Shown here in pieces: positions 1 to 7,757 of a stretch of 64,000 bases of DNA. The notes beneath the pieces were generated by a model. That model worked only from the letters and a program-made list of their open reading frames with translations. It had not been told where the DNA came from and made no database searches. The stretch's first letter is position 1. Each line of letters begins with the position of its first letter. The DNA comes from Myxococcales bacterium UBA1660 (GTDB taxonomy: Bacteria > Myxococcota_A > Polyangia > Polyangiales > Houyiibacteriaceae). Position numbers and translations under genes: made by a program. Location of the stretch: assembly GCA_002320815.1 (NCBI GenBank), contig DCLA01000118.1, positions 125,720-189,719 on the forward strand, read 5' to 3'.

Positions 1-1
1 C

Positions 2-553
2 GACGAGGGCTACCTCGAGCTGGCCGAGGGGATCCACCGGAGCACCCGCGAGCTCATCGACGGCCTCCGGGACATCGAGGGGCTCCGGGTCCTGGGGGAT
101 CCCATCATGGGCCTGGTGGCGGTCACCGCCGCCGAGGGCGTCCAGCTCCCCATCTTCCGCTTGGCCGACGCGATGAGCGCCCGCGGCTGGTACGTCCAGC
201 CCCAGCTCGGCTACGGGTCCAGCCCGCGGAACCTCCACTTCCAGATCGAGCCCTCCAACACCACCAAGGTCGGCGAGATGCTCGAGGCCCTGCGCGAGGA
301 GACCGCGAAGCTCCTCGGTCAGCCCGACGCCGCTCCGGCGCCGCTGCTGCAGATGGTCGCGACGCTGACGCCCGAGGACGCCCGCACCAAGTTCGGCGAG
401 CTCATGGCCATGGCCGGCTCCGGGGGCCCCGGAGACCTCCCCAACGCCCGGGCCCTGGTGAACGAGGTGATGGACGCGCTCCCCGCGGAGACGCGGCAGG
501 AGCTCCTCAAGGCCTTCATGGGCCAGATCTACACGCCACCCACCGGAGCCTGA
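2..553 (+). CDS. PLP-dependent decarboxylase, C-terminal part (partial at 5' end)
   Basis: The frame is open from base 2, so the gene begins upstream and only about 183 residues are seen. The visible part matches the small C-terminal domain of group II PLP amino-acid decarboxylases / sphingosine-phosphate-lyase-like enzymes: the stretch YLELAEGIHRSTRELIDGL, a DPIMGLVAV strand, then LADAMSARGWYVQPQLGY and a conserved HFQIEPSNTTK near residues 78-88. The PLP lysine would lie upstream, so activity cannot be judged. It ends with a roughly 60-residue helical tail not typical of the fold core. The next gene starts 2 nt after the stop, so the two are probably co-transcribed. The substrate (glutamate, aspartate, tyrosine or other) cannot be told from this fragment. 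Confidence 0.72.
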   Translation, partial: DEGYLELAEGIHRSTRELIDGLRDIEGLRVLGDPIMGLVAVTAAEGVQLPIFRLADAMSARGWYVQPQLGYGSSPRNLHFQIEPSNTTKVGEMLEALREETAKLLGQPDAAPAPLLQMVATLTPEDARTKFGELMAMAGSGGPGDLPNARALVNEVMDALPAETRQELLKAFMGQIYTPPTGA

Positions 554-555
554 CC

Positions 556-2046
556 ATGCGGATCGGCATCGCGCGACTGAACAACGAGACCAACGCCTTC
601 TCTCCGGAGCGCATCGGCCTCGACGCCTTCGAGCGCTTCCACCTGCTGGACGCCGCGGGCCTCGGTCGCGCGACCGGCCGCTTCCGGCCGGAGATCCCGG
701 GCATCGCTTGGAACGCCGAGCTCTCCGGAGCCCGGCGCGCCATCGAGCGCGCCGGCGCCGAGGCCGTCCCGCTGACCAGCGCCTGGGCGTTGCCCTCGGG
801 ACCGCTGAGCGCCGAGACCGAAGACGCGCTCCGGGACCAGCTCGTCGAGGCCATCGACCGGGCCGGGCCCCTCGACGGTCTCTACCTCGCGCTCCACGGA
901 GCCATGGGGAGCGCGCGCGGCGGCGAACCCGAGGAGCGGATCCTGCGCGCGGTCCGCGACCGCATCGGGTCCATCCCGCTCGGGGTCAGCTACGACCTCC
1001 ACGGGCAGATGACGGCCCCCAAGGTCGAGATCCCCGATCTGGTCACCGCCTACCGCACGAACCCGCACCGGGATCTGCGCGCGGTCGGCGCCCGCACCGC
1101 CGAGTTGGTGGTGCGCGCGGGTCGCGGCGACGTCCGGCCGACGACCGCCTGGCGCACGCTCCCGTTGGTCTTCGGCGGCGGCTCCACCCTGGACTTCACC
1201 CGGCCCATGCGCCGGGTCTTCCGCCGCTTGAAGCAGATGGAGAAGGACCCCCGGGTCCTCTTCGCCAGCGTCTTCACGGTGCACATCTGGAACGACTCCC
1301 CCGACCTCGGCTGGAGCGCGGTGGTGGTCACCGACGGAGACCCGGCGCTCGCCGATCGCCTCGCCGACGAAGCCGCCGACCTCCTCTGGTCGGTGCGCGA
1401 CGCGCCCATCCCCACCCTCCACGAACCGGCGGAAGCCTTCGCCATCGCGAAGCGCGCGCGGTGGGCCCGGAAGACCGGCGCGGTCTTCATGGCCGACACC
1501 GGCGACGTCGTGGGCGCCGGCGCGGTCGGCGAGAGCACGCACCTGATCCGCGAGGCCCTACGGCACGACCTGCGCACCTACGTCCCCGTGCGCGACGCCG
1601 AGGTCGTGGCGGCCCACGCCGACGCCCCCCTGGGTTCGCGGATCCGGGGCGAGGTGGGCGGAAAGATGGCCCCCGAGGTCCACCCGCCCCTGGCCATCGA
1701 GGGCGAGCTGATCCACCGCGGTCACACCGAGCCCTTCGGGCGACACCTCACCGTGGCCGTGGGTCCGGTCCGGCTGGTGATCACCGAGCGTGCCCCCTAC
1801 ACGCTCAAGCCCTCGTTCTGGCGCGACGCCGGCCTCTCGCCCTGGGACGCCGACGTGATCGTGGTCAAGAGCCTCTTCCACTTCCGCATCTTCCACGCGC
1901 ACCTGGCGCGCCGAGTGCTCGGGGTGCGCTCCGGGGGGACCACCGACTTCGGCGCGTTCCGTCGGGTCGCCTTCCGCGAGAAGGTACACCCGGTGGACTC
2001 GGTCCCCGACTGGCGACCCGCCGACCAGCGGCGCCGAATGACGTAG
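556..2046 (+). CDS. M81 family metallopeptidase (MlrC-like)
   Basis: A 496-residue protein of the usual MlrC length (about 490-510). It opens with RIGIARLNNETNAFSP, the family's signature N-terminus, and has ALHGAMGS and SYDLHGQMT around residues 114-155, where metal-binding His/Asp residues of the family lie, then a DTGDVVGAG segment near 315. MlrC finishes linear microcystin degradation in Sphingomonas; most homologues in other bacteria have no known substrate and are thought to be amidohydrolase-like zinc enzymes, so no toxin role is claimed. No signal peptide is seen, so it is probably cytoplasmic. The ATG lies 2 nt after the upstream decarboxylase stop, suggesting an operon. It ends convergently with the TraB-like gene. 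Confidence 0.85.
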   Translation: MRIGIARLNNETNAFSPERIGLDAFERFHLLDAAGLGRATGRFRPEIPGIAWNAELSGARRAIERAGAEAVPLTSAWALPSGPLSAETEDALRDQLVEAIDRAGPLDGLYLALHGAMGSARGGEPEERILRAVRDRIGSIPLGVSYDLHGQMTAPKVEIPDLVTAYRTNPHRDLRAVGARTAELVVRAGRGDVRPTTAWRTLPLVFGGGSTLDFTRPMRRVFRRLKQMEKDPRVLFASVFTVHIWNDSPDLGWSAVVVTDGDPALADRLADEAADLLWSVRDAPIPTLHEPAEAFAIAKRARWARKTGAVFMADTGDVVGAGAVGESTHLIREALRHDLRTYVPVRDAEVVAAHADAPLGSRIRGEVGGKMAPEVHPPLAIEGELIHRGHTEPFGRHLTVAVGPVRLVITERAPYTLKPSFWRDAGLSPWDADVIVVKSLFHFRIFHAHLARRVLGVRSGGTTDFGAFRRVAFREKVHPVDSVPDWRPADQRRRMT

Positions 2047-2098
2047 GCCCTTCTCCAAAGCACAGGTCGACGGGGGTCGCGCGGATGCGGTTGCTCCC

Positions 2099-3043
2099 TC
2101 AGTCGGCGCGCTCGACGATGTAGCCCGCCTCGCGGAGCTTCTCGAGGAGGCCGTCCTCGCCGATGAGGTGCCCCAGGCCGACGGCGATGAAGGCGTTGCC
2201 CTCGTCGATGTGCCCGCGCAGCGGCTCCAGCCAGGCCCGGTTGCGCGCGACGATGAGCTTCTCGTGGAACTCCGGCGTCTCGGTCGCCTCCTGCATCTCC
2301 TCGAGGACCCCGGTGACCCGGTCGTAGTCGCCGGAGCGGTAGGCCTCAAGGAGCCCTTGGAGATCCTCCAGGCCCTCGCCGCCCTGCAGCGTCTGGGTGA
2401 TCATCTGCGCGATGGTCGCGTCGTCGATGCTGGCCAGCGCGTCCACTTGCTGCTCGGTGGTCTCCAGCGCCGCGAGGGACACGCCGGCCTCCCGGCTGAG
2501 CTGGGCCAGCGCCATGTCCATCCCCGGCGCAGCAGGGCCATCGTGGAGCTCCTTCACCAGCGACTGGAGCACCAGCATCATCGTGAACCAGGGCCGCATG
2601 CGCTTCAGCCGGTTCTCGTCGATGCTGTCGATGACCGAGTTGGAGATCTGGTGCCACACCGAGAGCGGGTAGAAGCTCTCCTGGGTGGTCTCCTCGGGCA
2701 TCTGAGCCCGCGCGAGGAGCACCTGGGGGTCGATCTGAGCCGGGTCGATCTCCAGCACGATCACCCGCGCCGCGCGCGCTTCGGCCAGGAGCGACTCGGG
2801 CAGCGCCACCTCCAGCGGCACGCCCACGTGCACGGTGCCCATCAGGTACGAGGTCCGCCGGTACCGGCTCACCTTCCAGACGAAGGGGTGCTCCGTGACC
2901 CCGGGCAGCGCCTCGCCCTCCTCGTCCGCGCGAACGACCGGTGCGGAGGACCCCTCGTCGTCGTCGTAGGTCGGGGGCCGGAGGTCCCGCGAGCTGCAGC
3001 CGAGACCGAGGAGCGCGAGGAGGAGAGCGAGCGAGCGACGCAT
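2099..3043 (-). CDS. TraB/GumN family lipoprotein
   Basis: The 314-residue product starts MRRSLALLLALLGLGCSS, a lipoprotein signal peptide with lipobox LGLGC, so it is probably anchored in the envelope. The TraB/GumN (PrgY-like) fold is recognised by YLMGTVHVGV near residue 65, the helical middle, and the C-terminal motif GLGHLIGEDGLLEKLREAG that nearly all members share. The family uses two GX2H/ExxH-type motifs as a putative metalloprotease-like site; its substrates in Gram-negative bacteria are unknown. It lies 44 nt downstream of recX on the same strand and may be the last gene of a three-gene unit. ATG at 3043 is chosen because the signal peptide begins there. Confidence 0.85.
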   Translation of the reverse strand: MRRSLALLLALLGLGCSSRDLRPPTYDDDEGSSAPVVRADEEGEALPGVTEHPFVWKVSRYRRTSYLMGTVHVGVPLEVALPESLLAEARAARVIVLEIDPAQIDPQVLLARAQMPEETTQESFYPLSVWHQISNSVIDSIDENRLKRMRPWFTMMLVLQSLVKELHDGPAAPGMDMALAQLSREAGVSLAALETTEQQVDALASIDDATIAQMITQTLQGGEGLEDLQGLLEAYRSGDYDRVTGVLEEMQEATETPEFHEKLIVARNRAWLEPLRGHIDEGNAFIAVGLGHLIGEDGLLEKLREAGYIVERAD

Positions 3044-3087
3044 GGCGCCCGATGCTGGCCGACCCGGTCGGCCAGGGCAACACCCGG

Positions 3088-3606
3088 CTACGGGTCGTCG
3101 GCGTATTCGGCCGCGGCCGCTTCCAGCACGGTCTTGGCCACGTCGTACGAGAAGCCCGCGCGCGCCAGGGCGGCGAGTTCCTTCTGCCAGCGCTCCGGGT
3201 CACGGCCGAATCGACGCCGCCGCACCAGGGCCTCGGCGGCTTCTCGCTCGGCGCCGCGCGCTTCGCCCTCCAGCGCGTCGTCGGCGAGGTCCCGGGCGAT
3301 CCCCTTCTCGGCGAGCTTGGCCTCGATCTTTCGCCGCGACGCCCCCCGGCGCCGCATGGCCTTCGCCTTGTCCCGAGCGTACTTCGCGTCGTCGAGGTAG
3401 CCCCAGCCCTCCATCTTGCCGAGGACCTCCTCGATCCACTCCTCGGCGGCGGGGTCGGGGTCCACCTCCCGGCGGCGGGCGTCGCGCTCGACCCGTCGCT
3501 TCAGCGCGCGGGCGAGCTGGGCCCGACTCGCGCCCCGCTGGCTCAGATAGCGGAGCGCCGCAGCTTCCAGGCTGCGGCGGTCGACGGGCCTCGCGCGCTT
3601 GGGCAC
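3088..3606 (-). CDS. recX: Regulatory protein RecX
   Basis: 172 residues, GTG start. The three-helix repeats of RecX are visible: AALRYLSQRGASRAQLARALKRR (opening repeat, here quoted in part), GWGYLDDAKYARDKAKAMRRRG in the middle with the diagnostic Y-L-D-D-x-x-Y/F-A, and the closing GIARDLADDAL. RecX binds RecA filaments and restrains recombinase activity. It usually sits next to recA; no recA is present in this window, so it is genomically separated here. The start lies 4 nt after the TerB-like gene upstream, indicating co-transcription. The C-terminus has the usual RRRRFGRDPERWQKELA-like basic stretch seen in the last repeat. Confidence 0.86.
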   Translation of the reverse strand: MPKRARPVDRRSLEAAALRYLSQRGASRAQLARALKRRVERDARRREVDPDPAAEEWIEEVLGKMEGWGYLDDAKYARDKAKAMRRRGASRRKIEAKLAEKGIARDLADDALEGEARGAEREAAEALVRRRRFGRDPERWQKELAALARAGFSYDVAKTVLEAAAAEYADDP

Positions 3607-3610
3607 GACC

Positions 3611-3925
3611 TCAGGCGTTCAGGAGCTTGCGGAGCTGATCGACGAGCTGGGTCTCGGCCTTCTGGGCCTCGCCGTCGACGGCGGCGGCGCGCTCCACGGC
3701 GGCCAGGAGCTGCGAGCGGGCCTCCGGCGAGAGGGCCTCGACCCGCTCGGCCACCGGGCTGTCGACGTCGATCCCGCGCAGCGCTTCCTTGCGCGCGTCG
3801 CCTTCGAGGCCGAGCTCGTCCATCACCCGCTCGAGGTGATCGCGCTCGGCGTCTCCGAGGATCCCGTCGCTGATCAGCACCTGCCCGACGATCTGTACGA
3901 AGCGCTTCTGGTCTTCCGGAGTCAT
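3611..3925 (-). CDS. TerB-like small helical protein
   Basis: About 104 residues from the ATG at 3925 (MTPEDQKRFV). An upstream in-frame ATG at 3964 would add 13 basic residues that do not look like domain sequence. The pattern VGQVLISDGILGDAERDHLERVM resembles the TerB/DjlA-N metal-binding helical domain, in which an Asp-Gly followed by an acidic E-R-x-x-L helix repeats twice (second copy AVDGEAQKAETQLVDQL). The domain is associated with stress and tellurite-type functions, but many stand-alone members are uncharacterised, so no role is assigned. It is the first gene of the group leading into recX, with a 4-nt gap. Confidence 0.6.
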   Translation of the reverse strand: MTPEDQKRFVQIVGQVLISDGILGDAERDHLERVMDELGLEGDARKEALRGIDVDSPVAERVEALSPEARSQLLAAVERAAAVDGEAQKAETQLVDQLRKLLNA

Positions 3926-4011
3926 GCCGCCGCGGATCCTGGCAGGGCGTCGCCGCGCTTTCAAGGGTGGCGGATTTGATGCACGGGCAGCACGGTGCGA
4001 AGCTCGTCGCC

Positions 4012-4869
4012 ATGGACGTCGTCCGCGAAGGGTTCACCGCGACCAGCCCCCGGATCCGCTACTGGCAGGCCGGCACCGGTGGTCCGCGAGTGCTGCTGAT
4101 CATGGGCTTCGGGATGCAGGGCGAGATCTGGCGGCCCCAGGTCGACGACCTGAGCCGCGACCACCAGGTGGCCTTCTTCGACAACCGGGGCATCGGCGAG
4201 AGCGAGACCGACAAGCGCCTCTGGACCATGGCCGACATGGCCCGGGACGCGGTGCGCGTGGCCGAGCAGCTCGGCTGGGACGACTTCCACCTGGCCGGGG
4301 TCTCGATGGGCGGCATGGTAGCCCAGGAGCTGGCCTGCAATCACCCCGAGCGGGTGAAGAGCCTGACCCTCATCGCCACCCACGAGGGCGGCGCCAACCT
4401 CCAATGGCTCCCGTCGGTGCGAGCGCTCAACGTGTTCCTGCGCGCCAACAGCGGCCCCCGGGAGCAGCGCCTCGACGCCCTCCGGGAGCTCCTCTACCCC
4501 AGCGCGTTCCTGGCCTCGGTGGACCCGGAGGCGATGCAGCAGCGCATGAGCGCTCAGCTCGGCAAGCCCGCCCCGAAGAGCACGATCCTCGGGCAGCTCC
4601 ACGCGATCCTACGCCACTCCACCGGCCCGCGGTTGGCCGCGTTCCGCGCGCCCACGCTCATCATCAAGCCGGGCCAGGACATCCTGATCCCCCCGCGCAA
4701 CAGCGATCGGCTGCGTCGCCGCCTCGCCCACGCGCGGCTGCTCGAGATCGAAGACGCCGGGCACGGCGCGGTCTTCCAGAGCGCTCCGGCGATCAACCGC
4801 GCGCTCCGGGAGCACATCGGCGCCGCCGAGCCGCGCCGAGCGACGGACGAGAAACGGGAGCTGCGCTGA
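4012..4869 (+). CDS. Alpha/beta hydrolase
   Basis: 285 residues from ATG 4012 (MDVVREGF); a GTG at 3967 would add 15 residues with no clear ribosome site. The canonical alpha/beta fold is present: LLIMGFGMQG oxyanion-hole strand, FFDNRGIGES, and the nucleophile elbow GVSMGGMVAQ with Ser near residue 97. The acid Asp sits in KPGQDILIP and the His in DAGHGAVFQ. The sequence is like the broad peroxidase/esterase group (FDNRGxGxS), so the substrate is unknown. No signal peptide; probably cytoplasmic. It is divergent from the TerB-like gene, with the two starts less than 100 nt apart. Confidence 0.82.
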   Translation: MDVVREGFTATSPRIRYWQAGTGGPRVLLIMGFGMQGEIWRPQVDDLSRDHQVAFFDNRGIGESETDKRLWTMADMARDAVRVAEQLGWDDFHLAGVSMGGMVAQELACNHPERVKSLTLIATHEGGANLQWLPSVRALNVFLRANSGPREQRLDALRELLYPSAFLASVDPEAMQQRMSAQLGKPAPKSTILGQLHAILRHSTGPRLAAFRAPTLIIKPGQDILIPPRNSDRLRRRLAHARLLEIEDAGHGAVFQSAPAINRALREHIGAAEPRRATDEKRELR

Positions 4870-4883
4870 GCGCGGCTCCCGTC

Positions 4884-4919
4884 ATCGACCGCTCGATCGA
4901 CCGCTGGGTCGACCGCTCG
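4884..4919. repeat. Three 12-bp tandem repeats
   Basis: Three consecutive imperfect 12-mers, ATCGACCGCTCG, ATCGACCGCTGG and GTCGACCGCTCG, fill the short convergent gap between the hydrolase stop and the SYLF gene stop. No coding role is apparent. A similar 12-bp-period repeat occurs at 39771-39836. Confidence 0.75.
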
Positions 4920-4927
4920 CGGCGAAC

Positions 4928-5473
4928 TCAGATGGACTGGTAGTCGTACTTCTGGCCGTCGAGCGAGGCTTCGGCCATCAGGCCGTTCTCGTTGTCGACG
5001 ATCACCGCGACGCCGGACTCGAAGCTCAGCCGCGCCGAGGCACCCATGTCCAGCGCGGTCGCCGAGGCATCGGTGGAGAACTCGAAGTCGTCGCGCTGGA
5101 AGTCGGTCAGCGCTGCCTGGGTCTGGAAAATGATCACCTGCGAGTAGCTCTGGCCGCCGATCTGCGCGCCGATCGAGCCCCCGCGCATCTCCACGTTGCC
5201 CATCGGGTTGCCGGCTGCGTCGTAGACGATGCCCACGCCGCTGGTCACGCCGGCGATGAAGGCGCCTTCACCGATCTTCGGGAACACCGCGTACCCCGCG
5301 GAGCTGGCGAGCACATCCTGTAGGGAGGGGTCCTTGGCCTTCATCTGGTCCAGGGTCGCTTCGACCTCGAGCTGTAGGGCATCCTGCTCGGGCTGGTTCT
5401 CTGGCGCCGAGGCACAGGCGATGCCCAGAGTCAGGGCGAGAAAGGTGGCTGCGTTGCGGATGGCCGCGTTCAT
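4928..5473 (-). CDS. SYLF/YSC84-domain lipoprotein
   Basis: 181 residues. The start is fixed at ATG 5473 by an AAGGAG ribosome site 6 nt upstream and by the signal peptide MNAAIRNAATFLALTLGIAC; the open frame extends further upstream but without such features. The SYLF lipid-binding domain (BPSL1445/Ysc84 type) follows: YAVFPKIGEGAFIAGVTSGVG, then GGSIGAQIGGQSYSQVIIF with the conserved GxQxG-Q segment, and a C-terminal SASIS-like strand GMAEASLDGQKYDYQSI-type ending. Homologues bind phosphoinositide or other lipids in eukaryotes; bacterial ones are periplasmic/envelope proteins of unknown task. Lipobox GIAC predicts lipid anchoring. Confidence 0.82.
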   Translation of the reverse strand: MNAAIRNAATFLALTLGIACASAPENQPEQDALQLEVEATLDQMKAKDPSLQDVLASSAGYAVFPKIGEGAFIAGVTSGVGIVYDAAGNPMGNVEMRGGSIGAQIGGQSYSQVIIFQTQAALTDFQRDDFEFSTDASATALDMGASARLSFESGVAVIVDNENGLMAEASLDGQKYDYQSI

Positions 5474-5616
5474 CGAGATCTCCTTGGTTGGTTCCCGGAA
5501 GCCCCTGCTCCCGGTCGCCGCACCACTAAGCACGAACGATGCCGACCTACACACATGTGGGTGTGGGGACCACTCGGGGCATCGCGCCACGCGTCGTCAG
5601 ATCCCCACGCTGCGCC

Positions 5617-7659
5617 TCAGCGTGGAGACGCCGCGATGTTCCCGCCGTCCACGGTGACCACGCTGCCGGTGGTGCTCTGCGCCAGGGCCAAGCCCAGGAA
5701 GGCCTCGGCCACGTCGTCCGCGCGGACCTCGCGGCCCAGGAGGTTGGAGCGGAAGTAGGCATCGGCGTCGAGCCCCCGCGCCTTGGCGCGCTGCTCCACG
5801 AAGTCGGGCGGCAGGAGCCCGGTGCGGATCCGGTCGGCGTTCAGGGCGTTGGCGCGGATCCCCTGGTCGCCGTTCTCCAGCGCGAGCTGCTTGGTCAGGG
5901 CCACGACCGCGGCCTTGGGGATCGCGTAGGGCCCGAAGTCCTTGCCCGGGTTGAAGGCGGCCTTCGACGCGTTGAAGAGCAAGAAGCCGCCGAGCCCCTG
6001 GGTCCGCATCACGCGCACGGCCTCCTGCGCGACCACGTGGTGCGCGAAGAAGTTCACCGCGAAGCTCTGCTCGAGCACCTCGTCTTCCAGCTCGTGCAGG
6101 GCTCCCTGGGGCGCGAAGCCCGCGTTGGAGACCACGCCATCGACGCCGCCGAGGATCCGCACGCACTGGCCCATCGCCTCCCGGAGCGCCGCGGCGTCGG
6201 CCACGTCGACGACTGCGTGGGCCGCGCCGAGCTCGGCGGCGACGCGCCCGAGGGCCTTCGGGTCCCGATCCATCAAGAAGAGGGTCGCGCCCGCTCCGGC
6301 GAAGCGCCGCGCGGTGGCCTCGCCGATCCCGCCCGCGGCGCCGGTGATCACCACCACCTGCCCATCGAGGGGTCGGGGGCTCTTCTTGCCCAGCTTGGCC
6401 TGCTCCAGGCTCCAGTATTCCATGTCGAAGACGTCGCCGAGGGGCAGGACCTCATAGGTGCCCACGGCCTCGGCGTCCTCGATGACCTGCATCGTGTGCT
6501 CGTGGAGGTCGGCCGCCACGCGCGCGGCCTTGGGGTTCACGCCGACGGTGACCAGGCCGACCCCGGGGACGAGCACGACCCGGGGATCGGGATCGAGCGC
6601 CCGGACCTCGCGTCCCTTCTGGCCCGCTTCCGCCTCCACGTAGGCCCGGTACTCCTGCCGGTAGCGGCTCAGGGCCGTCGCGATCGCCCTCGCCAGGGCC
6701 GCGTCGTCCATCCCCGGATCCAGCTCGAGGAGCAGCGGGACCCGCTTGGTGCGGATCACGTGATCGGGCGTGGGGGTCCCGCGCTGGGACACCGACGCCA
6801 GGTCCGTCCGCGCCAGGTAGCCCTCGATGGCCGGCCCCGAGCGCCGCTGGAGCACGTAGTGGGTCCGCCGGTCTCCGTCGCGACCCAGGGCGCCCCGGAG
6901 GATCGGCGCGATGCGGCGCCAGTCGAGCGCGGGTCGCTCGAGCCGGGGCACCTGCACCGACGCGCGGCGCTCGGCGATGTACGTCTCGGCCGCGTCGACC
7001 ACGGCCACGTGCCGCTCGTAGCTCTCCCGCGCGGTGGCGCCGAAGGTGAATAGCCCATGCTTCAGGAGGACCAGCCCCTCTGCCTCGGGGTGGGCCTCGG
7101 CCACCTCGGCCGCCAACTTCGCCAGCGCGAACCCGGGCATCACGTAGGGCACCAACGCCAGCCGGTCGCCGTAGAGCTCACGGCAGATGCGCTCGCCGTC
7201 GGGCTGGTCGACCAGGGCCAGCACCGCGTCGGCGTGGGAGTGGTCGATGTACTTCGCCGGGAGGAAGGCATGCAGCAGGGTCTCCACCGACGGATTCGGC
7301 GCCGACGCGTCCAGCAACCGGGTCCGCTGCGCGTTCACCATCGCCTCGTCGCTCAGCGAAGCCCGCGCCCGGAGCCGGCCCAGGCTCTCCAGCCGCACCG
7401 CCGGCAGCCCGGCGGGCTCGATGTCGCCGAGGTCCCAGCCGCTGCCCTTCACGCAGAGCACGTCCACCTCTTCCCCGGTGTCGTCCCGGAGCCGGGTCTT
7501 CACCGAGGTGTTCCCGCCGCCGTGCAGGACCAGCGTGGGCTCCCGTCCGATCAGGCGCGACGAATACACCCGCAGCGCCAGGGCCTCGTCGACCGTATCC
7601 CCGTTCGCCCAGCGCTCGACCGCCGCTCGGGCGTCCGCCTCGACCCACTTGCTCTCCAT
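5617..7659 (-). CDS. Bifunctional class II aldolase / short-chain dehydrogenase
   Basis: About 680 residues from ATG 7659 (MESKWVEAD); ATGs at 7671 and 7701 are alternatives. The N-terminal half is a class II aldolase/adducin domain: LHGGGNTSVKT (46-55), DHSHADAVLAL with the metal-binding His-x-His, and LLKHGLFTFG. The C-terminal third is an SDR: VVITGAAGGIG near 440, SNAGFAPQG, and FNASKAAFNPGKDFGPYAIPKAA with the Tyr-x-x-x-Lys pair. This architecture is known as rhamnulose-1-phosphate aldolase/lactaldehyde dehydrogenase (RhaEW/YuxG-like), which cleaves L-rhamnulose-1-phosphate and processes lactaldehyde. No other rhamnose gene is nearby, so the physiological sugar is uncertain. Confidence 0.87.
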   Translation of the reverse strand: MESKWVEADARAAVERWANGDTVDEALALRVYSSRLIGREPTLVLHGGGNTSVKTRLRDDTGEEVDVLCVKGSGWDLGDIEPAGLPAVRLESLGRLRARASLSDEAMVNAQRTRLLDASAPNPSVETLLHAFLPAKYIDHSHADAVLALVDQPDGERICRELYGDRLALVPYVMPGFALAKLAAEVAEAHPEAEGLVLLKHGLFTFGATARESYERHVAVVDAAETYIAERRASVQVPRLERPALDWRRIAPILRGALGRDGDRRTHYVLQRRSGPAIEGYLARTDLASVSQRGTPTPDHVIRTKRVPLLLELDPGMDDAALARAIATALSRYRQEYRAYVEAEAGQKGREVRALDPDPRVVLVPGVGLVTVGVNPKAARVAADLHEHTMQVIEDAEAVGTYEVLPLGDVFDMEYWSLEQAKLGKKSPRPLDGQVVVITGAAGGIGEATARRFAGAGATLFLMDRDPKALGRVAAELGAAHAVVDVADAAALREAMGQCVRILGGVDGVVSNAGFAPQGALHELEDEVLEQSFAVNFFAHHVVAQEAVRVMRTQGLGGFLLFNASKAAFNPGKDFGPYAIPKAAVVALTKQLALENGDQGIRANALNADRIRTGLLPPDFVEQRAKARGLDADAYFRSNLLGREVRADDVAEAFLGLALAQSTTGSVVTVDGGNIAASPR

Positions 7660-7757
7660 GCGCGGGAGCATGAACGGCGGTCCCCCCCTCGCGCCAGCCA
7701 CGCTCGGCCCTATGGACGCCAGAGCACCTCCCGGTGCGGTGTAGGATCCTCGAGAGC

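Noticed and set aside
556..2046. A microcystin-degradation role for the MlrC-like protein
   Set aside because: mlrA, mlrB and mlrD are absent and the M81 family is broad.
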